Shown here one piece after another: positions 25,803 through 33,983 of a stretch of 64,000 bases of DNA. The position numbers were made by a program, and so were the translations under genes. Position 1 is the stretch's first letter, and each line of letters begins with the position of its first letter. The stretch spans positions 1 through 64,000 of the forward strand of contig NZ_JAHONA010000011.1 in the NCBI RefSeq assembly GCF_019131995.1, in the 5' to 3' direction. The DNA is from Collinsella aerofaciens (GTDB lineage Bacteria > Actinomycetota > Coriobacteriia > Coriobacteriales > Coriobacteriaceae). The notes beneath the pieces are model-generated. The model was not told where the DNA came from and did no database searches. It saw nothing but the letters and a program-made list of their open reading frames with translations.

Positions 25803-25870
25803 CAGCAGGTGTCCGGCGAGATGCCGGAACCTGGCATAAGAAGGCCGACGAGGTTAGGAAACCTATCTAT

Positions 25871-26785
25871 ATGGATAAGATCAAGAAAATCCCTGTTCCG
25901 ATTTGCGGCGTCGCGTTAGGTTGTGCGGCCCTGGGTAATCTTTTGCAGAGTTATTCCGAGACGCTGCGCATGGTCTGCGGCGTGGTTTCGGCGCTGTTCC
26001 TGCTGCTATTCATTATCAAGGTGGTCGCATTTCCCAAGCTGCTTGCCGAGGATATGACGAACCCGATTATGGCAAGTGTTTCGGGCACTTTCTCGATGGC
26101 GCTCATGCTGCTTTCGACCTATATCAAAGGGTATCTTGGTGCCCCGGATGTGGCGTTTGTCGTGTGGGTCGTGGCGAATGCGCTTCATGTCGCGCTGATC
26201 GTGTTCTTCACTGCTAAGTTTGTGGCAAAGATTAAGCTCCAAGCCGTCTTTGCCAGTTATTACATTGTGTACGTTGGCATTGCGGTCGCAGCGGTTACCG
26301 CGCCTGTGTACGAAGCTACGGCAATTGGCACCGTCGCATTCTGGTTTGGCCTGGTTAGTTTTGTGGCGCTATTTGTTCTGGTGACGATGAGGTATGTCAA
26401 GCTGCCCAATGTTCCAGAGCCCGCCAAACCGCTTATCTGCATTTACGCTGCGCCCATGAGCCTGTGTCTCGCTGGTTACGTGCAATCCGTTATGCCCAAG
26501 AACCACGCCTTTTTGTTGGCGATGTTTGCCGTTGCGACGGTCATCTATCTGTTCTCCTTGGTTCAGCTGGTCCGCTGCATCTCGCTTCCGTTTTATCCCA
26601 GCTATGCGGCGTTTACCTTTCCCTTTGTGATCAGCGCCATCGCATCCAAAATGACGGCTTCCTGTCTTTTGAACATGGGGGCACCGCTGCCGTGGCTTGC
26701 TCCCGTTGCGCTTGTAGAGACGGTGATTGCGGCTATTCTGGTGATCTATACCTGCGTGTGCTATCTCGCTTTTTTGAAGGCCTAA
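25871..26785 (+). CDS. TDT-family transporter (TehA-like)
   Basis: 304 residues with about ten hydrophobic segments. The N-terminal PVPICGVALGCAALGNLLQ and the internal YAAPMSLCLAGYVQS match the tellurite-resistance/dicarboxylate transporter (TDT) family, which includes TehA, Mae1 and the SLAC1 anion channels. It is likely an anion channel or exporter in the inner membrane. Its place between reductase and activator suggests that it imports the substrate or exports the product, perhaps an organic or oxyanion. Tellurite or selenite export is another option given the selenium genes downstream. Confidence 0.75.
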   Translation: MDKIKKIPVPICGVALGCAALGNLLQSYSETLRMVCGVVSALFLLLFIIKVVAFPKLLAEDMTNPIMASVSGTFSMALMLLSTYIKGYLGAPDVAFVVWVVANALHVALIVFFTAKFVAKIKLQAVFASYYIVYVGIAVAAVTAPVYEATAIGTVAFWFGLVSFVALFVLVTMRYVKLPNVPEPAKPLICIYAAPMSLCLAGYVQSVMPKNHAFLLAMFAVATVIYLFSLVQLVRCISLPFYPSYAAFTFPFVISAIASKMTASCLLNMGAPLPWLAPVALVETVIAAILVIYTCVCYLAFLKA

Positions 26786-26833
26786 CGAATGTGGCAAAGG
26801 GGCGTCCCCGCGTTGCATAAGAAGGAGGATGCC

Positions 26834-27598
26834 GTGGTTGGCATTGGTATCGACATAGGCTCGACGGCCGCGAAGGCTGCGGTGGTGGACACGGATGGCG
26901 CCATTGCGTGGACTTGCGCGATGCCGACGGGATATTCGTCGGTTGATGCGGCCGAGCGTCTGCGCGGTGAGCTTGCCGCGGCTGGCTATGACGTGGCTGT
27001 CGACGACGTGCGCGTGATCGCGACTGGCTACGGCCGTGTCGCCGCGCCCTATGCGCACAAGGTCGTGACCGAGATCACCTGCCACGGCACCGGTGCCGTG
27101 CGCCTGTTTGGCGATCACGGCACGGTGATCGACGTGGGCGGTCAGGACACCAAGGTCATCCAACTTAAAGGCGGTCGCGTGGCCAAATTTGCCATGAACG
27201 ACAAGTGTGCTGCCGGCACAGGCCGCTTTTTGGAAATCATGGCCGACCGCCTGGGCATTACCCAGCAGCAGATGGCAGACCTCGCCCGCACCGGCGAGCC
27301 TACCAAGATTTCCAGCATGTGCACGGTCTTTGCCGAAAGTGAGGTCATCAGCCTGATCGGTCGTGGCGAGCCGCGCGAGAACATTGCGCGCGGCGTGATC
27401 GACAGCGTGGTCTCGCGCGTGGCGACCATGGCCGGGCAGGCCGCGGGCGCCCCGTACTACCTGACCGGTGGCCTGTGCGAGAACGCCTTCGTGGTGGAGC
27501 GGTTGGGCGAGCTGCTGGGGTCGCCGGTGATCACCTCGCCCCAGGCTCGCTTTGCCGGTGCCATCGGCGCGGCGATTCTCGCCGCCGCCTTGGCCTAG
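26834..27598 (+). CDS. ATP-dependent activator of double-cubane reductase (HgdC/BadF-like)
   Basis: 254 residues. This is an ASKHA-fold ATPase: GIDIGSTAAKAAVVDTDG (phosphate 1), VIDVGGQDTKVIQL (phosphate 2) and YLTGGLCENAFVV (adenosine). Cys125 (DKCAAGTGRF) and Cys163 (SSMCTVFAESE) are the ligands of the [4Fe-4S] cluster that bridges the dimer. It couples ATP hydrolysis to low-potential electron transfer to its partner reductase. The start is GTG at 26834 with AGGAGG 5 nt upstream. Confidence 0.9.
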   Translation: MVGIGIDIGSTAAKAAVVDTDGAIAWTCAMPTGYSSVDAAERLRGELAAAGYDVAVDDVRVIATGYGRVAAPYAHKVVTEITCHGTGAVRLFGDHGTVIDVGGQDTKVIQLKGGRVAKFAMNDKCAAGTGRFLEIMADRLGITQQQMADLARTGEPTKISSMCTVFAESEVISLIGRGEPRENIARGVIDSVVSRVATMAGQAAGAPYYLTGGLCENAFVVERLGELLGSPVITSPQARFAGAIGAAILAAALA

Positions 27599-27612
27599 GG
27601 GTGTACCGCGAC

Positions 27613-28830
27613 ATGCGCATCCTCAATATCTCGGCACAAAAACCAGATAGCACCGGCAGCGGCACCTACCTTGCCGCGCTCGTGCGCGAACAGATCGAGA
27701 CGGGGCATCGCGCCGCCGTGCTTTGCGGCGCGGCACCGGGTGATACCCAAGGCGAGCTGGATCGGCGTGCTGCCGTGTTTGCCGTACCGTTCGAGTCGCC
27801 CGAGCTGCCGTTTCCCATCTGCGGTATGTCCGATGTCATGCCCTATTCCTCTACACGCTATCGTGACCTGACGCCTTCGATGCTCAGGGCATTTGAGCGT
27901 GCATTTGCTGCTGCTATCGATCGGGCGGTGGCTGAGTTTCGGCCCGATCTGGTGCTCTGTCACCACCTGTATCTGGTGACCGCATTGGCGCGCGAGTGCG
28001 TCCGGGGCGTGCCGGTTGTTGCCGTGTGTCATTCGACCGACCTGCGCCAGCTGCGTTCGCATGCGCTCGAGCGCGATCGCATCGTAAGTGCGGTTCGTCG
28101 GCTCGATGCCGTCTTTGCGCTCCATGCTGAGCAGGCTGAGCAGATTGGCCTGGTGTGCGGCGTCGATGTCGATCGCATCCACGTGATTGGGACGGGCTAC
28201 GACCATCGCGTCTTCTGCCGCGACGCGAGCGTGGCGAGGCAGCCGGGATCGCTTGTGTACGTGGGCAAGATTTGCTTTAAAAAGGGCGTCGAGTCGCTGG
28301 TTCGAGCCGTGTCATTGCCGATTGACGATGACGTCCGCCCATCTGGCTTGGTACTTGTGGGCGGCCGCGGGGACGATGCCGAGTACGCGCGTATCGAGCG
28401 CTTGACCGCGGCCTCGGATGTGCCGGTGACGCTGGCGGGGCGCTTGGATAGCGATGAGCTCGTGCGTGCCTACCGCAGTTCCGACGTCTTTGTGCTGCCT
28501 TCGTTTTACGAGGGTCTGCCGCTCGTGACGATCGAGGCCCTCGCGTGCGGTTGCAAAGTTGTGGCGACCGATTTGCCCGGCGTTCGTCCCTGGATGGAGG
28601 CGATGCTTCCCGGTGCTCCCGTGACGTGGGTGGCATCGCCGCGTATGACGGATTTCGACACGCCCGTGGCGGCCGACCTTCCGTTGTTTGAGCGCGCGCT
28701 GGCAGACGCTATCGCGCAGGCGCTTGCGGCGCCGCGTTCGACGTTCGAGCCGTCGGCGGTCTCTTGGGAAGCGTGCATGGCGCGTATACTTAAAGTCGTT
28801 GATTTGTTGGAAGGGGGTTCGTATGGCTAA
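27613..28830 (+). CDS. GT4-type glycosyltransferase overlapping selD
   Basis: 405 residues. The fold is GT-B: an N-terminal MRILNISAQKPDSTGSGTYL and a C-terminal GT4 donor-binding half with VYVGKICFKKGVESLVRAVS, and SDVFVLPSFYEGLPLVTIEA containing the E-x7-E motif. It would transfer a sugar from a nucleotide donor. Its stop overlaps the selD start by 8 bp, so the two are translationally coupled. No cell-wall or polysaccharide genes are near. In selenoneine clusters a glycosyltransferase-like enzyme (SenB) uses selenophosphate from a SelD homologue (SenC) to make a selenosugar, so this enzyme may act on selenium; that is inference. The ATG at 27613 is chosen; a GTG at 27601 is possible. Confidence 0.75.
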   Translation: MRILNISAQKPDSTGSGTYLAALVREQIETGHRAAVLCGAAPGDTQGELDRRAAVFAVPFESPELPFPICGMSDVMPYSSTRYRDLTPSMLRAFERAFAAAIDRAVAEFRPDLVLCHHLYLVTALARECVRGVPVVAVCHSTDLRQLRSHALERDRIVSAVRRLDAVFALHAEQAEQIGLVCGVDVDRIHVIGTGYDHRVFCRDASVARQPGSLVYVGKICFKKGVESLVRAVSLPIDDDVRPSGLVLVGGRGDDAEYARIERLTAASDVPVTLAGRLDSDELVRAYRSSDVFVLPSFYEGLPLVTIEALACGCKVVATDLPGVRPWMEAMLPGAPVTWVASPRMTDFDTPVAADLPLFERALADAIAQALAAPRSTFEPSAVSWEACMARILKVVDLLEGGSYG

Positions 28831-29872
28831 GGACACCATGAAGCTCACGTCCATGACGGCCGCGAGCGGTTGAGCCGCTAAGTTGGCTCCTGGAGCCCTC
28901 GCCCAGGTCCTGGGCGATTTACCCAATGTGCATAACGACAACTTGCTCGTGGGGTTCGATACCTCCGACGATGCGAGCGTCTTCCGCGTAGGGGAGAACC
29001 TGGGGCTCGTGCAGTCCATTGACTTCTTCCCACCGATGGTTGACGACCCGTTCCTCTTTGGCCAGATCGCCGCGGCCAACTCGCTGTCGGACATCTACGC
29101 CATGGGCGGGCGGCCGAGCCATGCCATGAACCTGCTGTGCATTCCGAGCTGCCTGGGCGTTGAGGTTGCCGGCCAGATTCTGGCGGGCGGCGCCGACAAG
29201 TGCGTCGAGGCGGATTGCTCCATCGCGGGCGGCCACACCATCAACGACGACGAGCCCAAGTACGGTCTGTCCGTGAGCGGCTTTGTGCCACTCGACCGTA
29301 TGCTCGCCAACAGCGGCGCGCACGTGGGCGATGTTCTGCTGCTGACCAAGGCGATCGGCTCGGGCATCATCACCACGGCCATTAAGGGCGAGCTCATCGA
29401 GCAGGACGAGGCCGCAGCCATGTTTGACTCGATGCGCACCCTCAACGAGGCTCCGATTCGTCTGGCCGAGGGACTCGAGCTTCACGGCTGCACCGACATT
29501 ACGGGCTTTGGCCTGATCGGGCATGCGTGCGAGATGGCCGAGGGCTCGGGCGTGCAGATTGAACTTGCGTCGGGGGCGGTGCCGCTCTTTGACCAGGTGC
29601 TCGATATGGCGCGTCTGGGCATTATCCCCGCGGGCTCCTACCGCAACCAAGACTTCTTTGGCCCGCGTGTGGCTGCCGACGAAGACTTGGAGCTGGGAAT
29701 GTTGGATGCACTGTACGATCCGCAGACTTCGGGCGGTTTGCTTATTGCGGCGCCCGCGGCGGATGTGGATGAGCTTGCGCGTCGTCTGCATGCTGAGGGA
29801 CGCGTTGCCGCTACGATCGGCCGCGTGTGCGAGCCGGTGCCGGGCGGTCCTGCCGTTCGCGTTGTGCATTAA
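28823..29872 (+). CDS. selD: Selenide, water dikinase, itself a selenoprotein (Sec17)
   Basis: 349 residues if UGA at 28871-28873 is read as selenocysteine. The N-terminus is MAKDTMKLTSMTAASG-Sec-AAKLAP, placing Sec at residue 17, exactly where E. coli SelD has its catalytic Cys17. The rest is typical: LLVGFDTSDDASVF, DFFPPMVDDPFLFGQIAAAN, AGGHTINDDEPKYG, TDITGFGLIGHACEMAEGSG and CDPQTSG-like YDPQTSGGLL. It makes selenophosphate from selenide and ATP. The ATG at 28823 overlaps the glycosyltransferase stop; GGGGG lies upstream. A SECIS-like hairpin follows the UGA. A conventional gene caller would miss the first 20-odd codons. Confidence 0.92.
28871..28917 (+). promoter_or_regulatory. Sec codon and candidate bacterial SECIS in selD
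   Basis: The in-frame UGA at 28871-28873 is followed by a small hairpin GGCTC-CTG-GAGCC (28885-28897) and then a perfect 8-bp hairpin TCGCCCAG-GTC-CTGGGCGA (28899-28917) whose apex reads AGGTC. The E. coli fdhF SECIS apex also contains AGGUC. The apex is about 35 nt after the UGA, at the far end of the allowed range. It lies within the coding sequence, as bacterial SECIS elements do. Confidence 0.7.
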
Positions 29873-29931
29873 GGAAAACCGTTTATGCGACCGCCTACTG
29901 TTCTGGGCGGTCCCTTTTGAAAGGAAAAACT

Positions 29932-30558
29932 ATGTCTACCAAAATTGAAGTCAATGCCATGGGCGATGCCTGCCCGCTGCCCGTCGTCAAGACGCTCAAA
30001 GCCCTGAAGCAGCTCGATGGCGAGGGCACAGTCGTGACCTCGGTCGATAACGAGACCGCCGTCAAGAACATCTCCAAGATGGCGCAGGAGAAGGGCTGCA
30101 CGGCCTTGGTCGAGAAGGTTTCTGACGCCGAGTGGCACGTGACCGTGGCGACCTCTGGCGCCGTTGCCGTGGCCGATCCCGAGCAGGATGGCGCTGCCTT
30201 CTGTGATGCCAGCGCCGGCAAGGGCAAGCTCGTCATTTCCGTCTACACCGACTGCATGGGCCGTGGCGACGACGAGCTGGGCCACAAGCTCATGAAGGCG
30301 TTTATCTTTGCCGTGACGCAGCAGGAGGAACTGCCCGCGACCATGCTGTTCTACAACGGCGGTGCCAAGCTCACCGTCGAGGGTTCGCCGGTGCTCGACG
30401 ACCTGAAGGGCCTGGCGGAGCAGGGTGTCGAGATTCTCACCTGCGGCACCTGCCTCGACCACTATGGCATTAAAGACCAGCTTGCGGTGGGCGAGGTCAC
30501 CAACATGTACGTGATCGTGGAGAAGATGGAGCAGGCCGTGCGCGTCGTGCGCCCGTAG
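29932..30558 (+). CDS. yedF: YedF selenium-metabolism sulfurtransferase-like protein
   Basis: 208 residues. The N-terminal TusA/SirA-like domain has MGDACPLPVVKTLKAL with the CPxP cysteine. The C-terminal DsrE-like domain (from about residue 95) has ISVYTDCMGRGDDELGHKLM and ILTCGTCLDHYGI. This two-domain form is the one found beside selD in many selenium users and is thought to carry sulfur or selenium as a persulfide or perselenide. The ATG at 29932 follows GAAAGGA. It lies 59 nt after selD. Confidence 0.9.
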   Translation: MSTKIEVNAMGDACPLPVVKTLKALKQLDGEGTVVTSVDNETAVKNISKMAQEKGCTALVEKVSDAEWHVTVATSGAVAVADPEQDGAAFCDASAGKGKLVISVYTDCMGRGDDELGHKLMKAFIFAVTQQEELPATMLFYNGGAKLTVEGSPVLDDLKGLAEQGVEILTCGTCLDHYGIKDQLAVGEVTNMYVIVEKMEQAVRVVRP

Positions 30559-30577
30559 CGTATTGGTTGGAGTTGCC

Positions 30578-30829
30578 ATGAGGGAGAAGCGCCCGGCGCT
30601 TGTCATCACGTTTCCTACCACGGCGGCCGCCATGGGTTGTGAATCCCTGTGCATCGAGCGCGGTCTTCCCGGGCGGACGATTCCCGTGCCCGGGGAGGTC
30701 GCTGCCGGCTGCGGTTTGGCGTGGAAGGCGTTGCCTGCCGATGAGGAACTGCTGCGCGGCGAACTCGCCGCGGCGGGCGTTCCCACCGAGGGCTTTACGG
30801 TGATCGACATGTGGGAGGTCGTGCGATGA
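30578..30829 (+). CDS. DUF3343 putative Se/S carrier-like protein
   Basis: 83 residues. Conserved features are ALVITFPTTAAAMGCESLCI, then GLPGRTIPVPGEVAAGCGLA, with the C-E-x-x-C pair and the AGCGL motif of DUF3343 proteins. These occur next to selD, yedF and cysteine desulfurase-like genes and are proposed selenium carriers. The ATG at 30578 has TTGGAG upstream, and the stop overlaps the next start (ATGA). A second member is at 58373-58768. Confidence 0.8.
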   Translation: MREKRPALVITFPTTAAAMGCESLCIERGLPGRTIPVPGEVAAGCGLAWKALPADEELLRGELAAAGVPTEGFTVIDMWEVVR

Positions 30830-31965
30830 TCTACCTGGATAACGCGGCGACGACCATGCACAAGCCGCAGGCGGTCATCGATGCCGTGACGCAAGCGATG
30901 TGCTCGCTCGGCAATGCCGGGCGCGGCGCCACGTCGGGTGCCCTCGACGCCGCTCGTACCATTCACGGTTGCCGTGCCAAGCTCGCGCGCCTTTTGGGTT
31001 GCCCGAGGGCGGACCATGTGTGCTTTACGCCCAACTCTACGGCGGCGCTCAACACCGCCATCTGTGGCGTGGTGCGCCCCGGCGACCGCGTGGTCACCAC
31101 GGTGCTCGAGCATAACTCCGTGCTGCGTCCGCTCAACCGCCTGGCAGCGGAGCGGGGTGTGACCGTTGAGCATGCGAGCTGTGACGCAAACGGTGTGCTC
31201 GACTACGACGAGCTCGAGCGGCTAGTCACGCCCGGTACGAGTGCCGTGGTTGTGACGCACGCCTCCAACGTGACCGGCAACGCTGTCGACATTGTGCGTG
31301 TGGCGGCCATCGCCCATGCGGCCGGTGCGCTGGTGATCGTCGATGCCTCGCAGTCTGCCGGTACGGCGCGTGTCGATATGCAGGCCATGGGCCTCGACAT
31401 AGTGTGCTTTACCGGCCACAAGGGGCTCATGGGTCCGCAGGGGACCGGCGGCCTGGCCGTGGCGGAGGGCATTGACGTGGCTCCGTGGGCCATGGGCGGC
31501 ACGGGCGTGCACAGCTTCGATGCGCTGCAGCCGCTTGAGTGGCCCACGCGCCTTGAGGCGGGCACGCTCAACGGCCACGGCATCGCGGGCCTTTCTGCCG
31601 GCCTCGACTTTATCGAGGCCCAGGGTGGGGTCGAGGCGATTGCTGCCCACGAGCGTGCGCTCGCTGATCGCTTCCTTGCCGGTGTGCGCAAGATTCCGGG
31701 GATTAAGCTCTACGGTGCCTTTGACCAGCAGGCGCGCTCTGCGATTGTGTCGCTCAACGTAGCCGATATCGACTCTGCCGAGATTTCGGACGCGCTCATG
31801 CAAGGGTGGGGGATTGCGACGCGCCCCGGTGCCCATTGCGCTCCGCTCATGCACCGCGCGCTGGGGACCGAGCGCCAGGGCGTCGTCCGCTTCTCGTTTG
31901 GGTATTTCAACACGGACGAGGAAGTCGACACCGCGATTGACGCTTTGCGCGATTTAGCCTGCTAA
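30826..31965 (+). CDS. Class V aminotransferase-fold cysteine desulfurase / selenocysteine lyase-like
   Basis: 379 residues. The N-terminus MIYLDNAATTMHKPQAVIDA and the PLP lysine Lys199 (CFTGHKGLMGPQGTGG) identify the fold; the active-site cysteine is in RPGAHCAPLMH. It would remove sulfur or selenium from cysteine or selenocysteine. Its start overlaps the DUF3343 stop, so it ends a selD-yedF-DUF3343 cassette and most likely provides selenium to SelD or YedF. Ordinary Fe-S assembly partners (SufU, IscU) are absent here. A terminator follows. Confidence 0.88.
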   Translation: MIYLDNAATTMHKPQAVIDAVTQAMCSLGNAGRGATSGALDAARTIHGCRAKLARLLGCPRADHVCFTPNSTAALNTAICGVVRPGDRVVTTVLEHNSVLRPLNRLAAERGVTVEHASCDANGVLDYDELERLVTPGTSAVVVTHASNVTGNAVDIVRVAAIAHAAGALVIVDASQSAGTARVDMQAMGLDIVCFTGHKGLMGPQGTGGLAVAEGIDVAPWAMGGTGVHSFDALQPLEWPTRLEAGTLNGHGIAGLSAGLDFIEAQGGVEAIAAHERALADRFLAGVRKIPGIKLYGAFDQQARSAIVSLNVADIDSAEISDALMQGWGIATRPGAHCAPLMHRALGTERQGVVRFSFGYFNTDEEVDTAIDALRDLAC

Positions 31966-31989
31966 AGCTGCTAGAGCGTATATACTTGC

Positions 31990-32020
31990 GGGACGGGTGT
32001 TTTTGCCCGTCCCATTTTTT
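31990..32020 (+). terminator. Terminator of the reductase/selenium operon
   Basis: GGGACGGG and CCCGTCCC form an 8-bp stem around TGTTTTTG, followed by ATTTTTT. It marks the probable end of the transcript that includes selD. Confidence 0.85.
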
Positions 32021-32043
32021 GTTTCAACCCGAAAGGTGTGTCT

Positions 32044-33402
32044 ATGGCCTCATCCGCCTCGCGTGGTCTGCGCTCCGACCATGTCGTTACCGTCGGCATC
32101 GCCCTGTTCTCGATGCTCTTTGGCGCCGGCAACCTCATTATTCCGCCGCTGCTGGCGCTGCAGGCTGGTTCTGCCACGCCGGTCGCCATGCTCGGCTTTC
32201 TCATCGCCGCCATCGGCCTGCCCGTCATGGGCTTTATTGCCGTGGCGCTTGCCGGAACGGCGCGCGAGCTTGCCGGCCGCGTGCACCCCAAGTTTGGCGA
32301 GTTCTTTGTTGCGGCAGTATATCTGGCAATCGGTCCGTGCCTTGCCATTCCGCGTACGAGTTCCACGGCGTTTGAGATGCTGGTGCCGCTACTGCCCGAG
32401 GGCGTTTCACTCGGCACGGCTCGCCTGGTGTTTGCCGTTGGCTTCTTTGTCGTCGCGTTTGCGCTCACGCTGCGTCCGGGCGTTATCACGCGCGTACTCG
32501 GGCGCATTACGGGTCCCGCGCTCATTGCGCTCATCGTGCTGGTCGTGGGTGCCGCCGTGATCTCGCCGCTGGGACCGGCTGCCGCCCCGCAAGCTCCCTA
32601 TGATGCCGGTGCTGCCGTGCAGGGCTTCTTGACCGGCTACCAGACCATGGACCTGCTTGCGTCGCTCGCCTTCGGCATCATCATCGCCGAGACCATCCAC
32701 GAGTTGGGTGTTACCAATGACAAACGCGTGGCCTTCGAGATTTCGCGTTCCGGTGTGATCGCCGGCGTGCTCATGGCCATCATCTACTGCGGCCTAGCGC
32801 TTGCCGGTATGCAGCTCGGCACCGTGATGCCCGACGCCACCAACGGCGCTGCAATTCTTGCTCGTTCGGCCTCCATGCACTTTGGCCTTGCCGGCACGGT
32901 TGTGGTATTTGCGATTTTCTTCCTCGCCTGCATGAACGTGTGCATCGGCCTCATCAGCTGCTGCTCGCGTTACTTCTGCGAGACGTATGTGATCGAGGGG
33001 GGAGCGGAGGCCTCCGAGGAGGCCATGCGCCGCCCCTTCGCGATTCTCGCCTTTGTGTTCGCGGCGTTTTCGTGCGTACTCTCCAACGTGGGCCTCGACG
33101 TGATCCTTATGTTCTCGGTGCCCATGCTCAACGCCTTGTATCCCGTTGCCATCGTGCTGGTGCTTATGGGCCTGGTGCACGGTTTTTGCGACGCGCATCC
33201 GCAGGTGTGGGTTTGGGTCGGCGGCGTTGTCGCGGTGCAGAGCGTGATTACCTCGGTTCGAGACGCGTTCTTTGCGGGTGCGTGGCTGCCGTTCGATGCG
33301 CTGCCGCTGGCGGACATTGGAGCCGCGTGGGCGCCGGTTGCCGTGGTGGCGTTTGTGATCGGTCTGCTCCACAGCAAGTTTGTCGCACATTCGAGGAGCT
33401 AG
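32044..33402 (+). CDS. brnQ: Branched-chain amino acid:cation symporter
   Basis: 452 residues with about twelve hydrophobic segments. The N-terminal VGIALFSMLFGAGNLIIPP and the following GPCLAIPRTSSTAFEM are hallmark LIVCS-family motifs. It imports leucine, isoleucine and valine with Na+ or H+. The ATG at 32044 has GAAAGG about 7 nt upstream; a GTG six bases earlier is unlikely. It stands alone between the selenium operon and the tRNA genes. Confidence 0.9.
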   Translation: MASSASRGLRSDHVVTVGIALFSMLFGAGNLIIPPLLALQAGSATPVAMLGFLIAAIGLPVMGFIAVALAGTARELAGRVHPKFGEFFVAAVYLAIGPCLAIPRTSSTAFEMLVPLLPEGVSLGTARLVFAVGFFVVAFALTLRPGVITRVLGRITGPALIALIVLVVGAAVISPLGPAAAPQAPYDAGAAVQGFLTGYQTMDLLASLAFGIIIAETIHELGVTNDKRVAFEISRSGVIAGVLMAIIYCGLALAGMQLGTVMPDATNGAAILARSASMHFGLAGTVVVFAIFFLACMNVCIGLISCCSRYFCETYVIEGGAEASEEAMRRPFAILAFVFAAFSCVLSNVGLDVILMFSVPMLNALYPVAIVLVLMGLVHGFCDAHPQVWVWVGGVVAVQSVITSVRDAFFAGAWLPFDALPLADIGAAWAPVAVVAFVIGLLHSKFVAHSRS

Positions 33403-33413
33403 GGTTTCTGCGC

Positions 33414-33442
33414 TTGCACAGGCGGGGAGTCTCCCCTATAAT
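33414..33442 (+). promoter_or_regulatory. Promoter of the tRNA-Pro/tRNA-Gly operon
   Basis: TTGCAC (33414-33419) and a perfect TATAAT (33437-33442) are separated by 17 bp, 52 bp upstream of tRNA-Pro. This is the clearest sigma-70-type promoter in the window. Confidence 0.8.
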
Positions 33443-33493
33443 TTCCTTCGCTTTGGGACACGCAAGGTTTAGACCTTAGCTGCTCAACACCTT

Positions 33494-33570
33494 CGGGACG
33501 TGGCGCAGTTTGGTAGCGCGCCTGCTTTGGGAGCAGGATGTCGCAGGTTCAAATCCTGTCGTCCCGACCA
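33494..33570 (+). tRNA. tRNA-Pro (anticodon TGG)
   Basis: 77 nt. The acceptor CGGGACG pairs with CGTCCCG, discriminator A, CCA encoded. The anticodon loop TTTGGGA gives TGG, and the T-loop is GGTTCAAATCC. It is followed after 6 nt by tRNA-Gly. Confidence 0.97.
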
Positions 33571-33576
33571 TATCTT

Positions 33577-33650
33577 GCGGGCGTAGTTCAATGGTAGAAC
33601 CCCAGCCTTCCAAGCTGATGACGCGGGTTCGATTCCCGTCGCCCGCTCCA
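33577..33650 (+). tRNA. tRNA-Gly (anticodon TCC)
   Basis: 74 nt. The acceptor GCGGGCG pairs with CGCCCGC, followed by TCCA. The anticodon loop CTTCCAA gives TCC, and the T-loop is GGTTCGATTCC. It shares a promoter and terminator with tRNA-Pro. Confidence 0.97.
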
Positions 33651-33661
33651 TAAGATAGCTT

Positions 33662-33698
33662 AACGGCTCTGATTCCCTTTGGGATCAGAGCCGTTTTC
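33662..33698 (+). terminator. Terminator of tRNA operon
   Basis: AACGGCTCTGAT and ATCAGAGCCGTT form a 12-bp stem, followed by TTT. It ends the two-tRNA transcript. Confidence 0.8.
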
Positions 33699-33731
33699 GT
33701 AAACGTGCCGGGGACCCCACATCCCCACCTA

Positions 33732-33798
33732 AGTTGCGGTGAAATACGGACTGTTTTTCGGCTTTTATGGCCCATGTAGTCCGTATTTCACCGCAACT
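33732..33798. repeat. Long palindrome, family 1 copy 2
   Basis: The 21-nt arms (AGTTGCGGTGAAATACGGAC plus T) are perfectly complementary around a 25-nt spacer. The arms match copy 3 (35012-35082) and differ by one base from copy 1 (13993-14063). The remaining sequence to 33983 is AT-richer and shows no other gene; a promoter for the next gene probably lies there. Confidence 0.85.
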
Positions 33799-33983
33799 AT
33801 TTGTAAGGTTGGATTTTGATGCCGTTGGGAGGGTCGTAGCGACCGTCTACCGAGAGTGGAAATATTTTTTGAAGCTCTGACCTGCGGCGTCAAGCTTTTG
33901 GTCAGCTTTTGGCAAGGCCTGCGAACGGAAGCATGCGATAGCGTAATGGTATTCTCTCCGCCGTGATGGTTATGGGGTTGGCC

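Noticed and set aside
33476..33775. A 99-residue minus-strand protein with a GDGNRTRVISL-like sequence
   Set aside because: This is the well-known spurious translation of tRNA genes; the interval is fully explained by tRNA-Pro, tRNA-Gly and their terminator.
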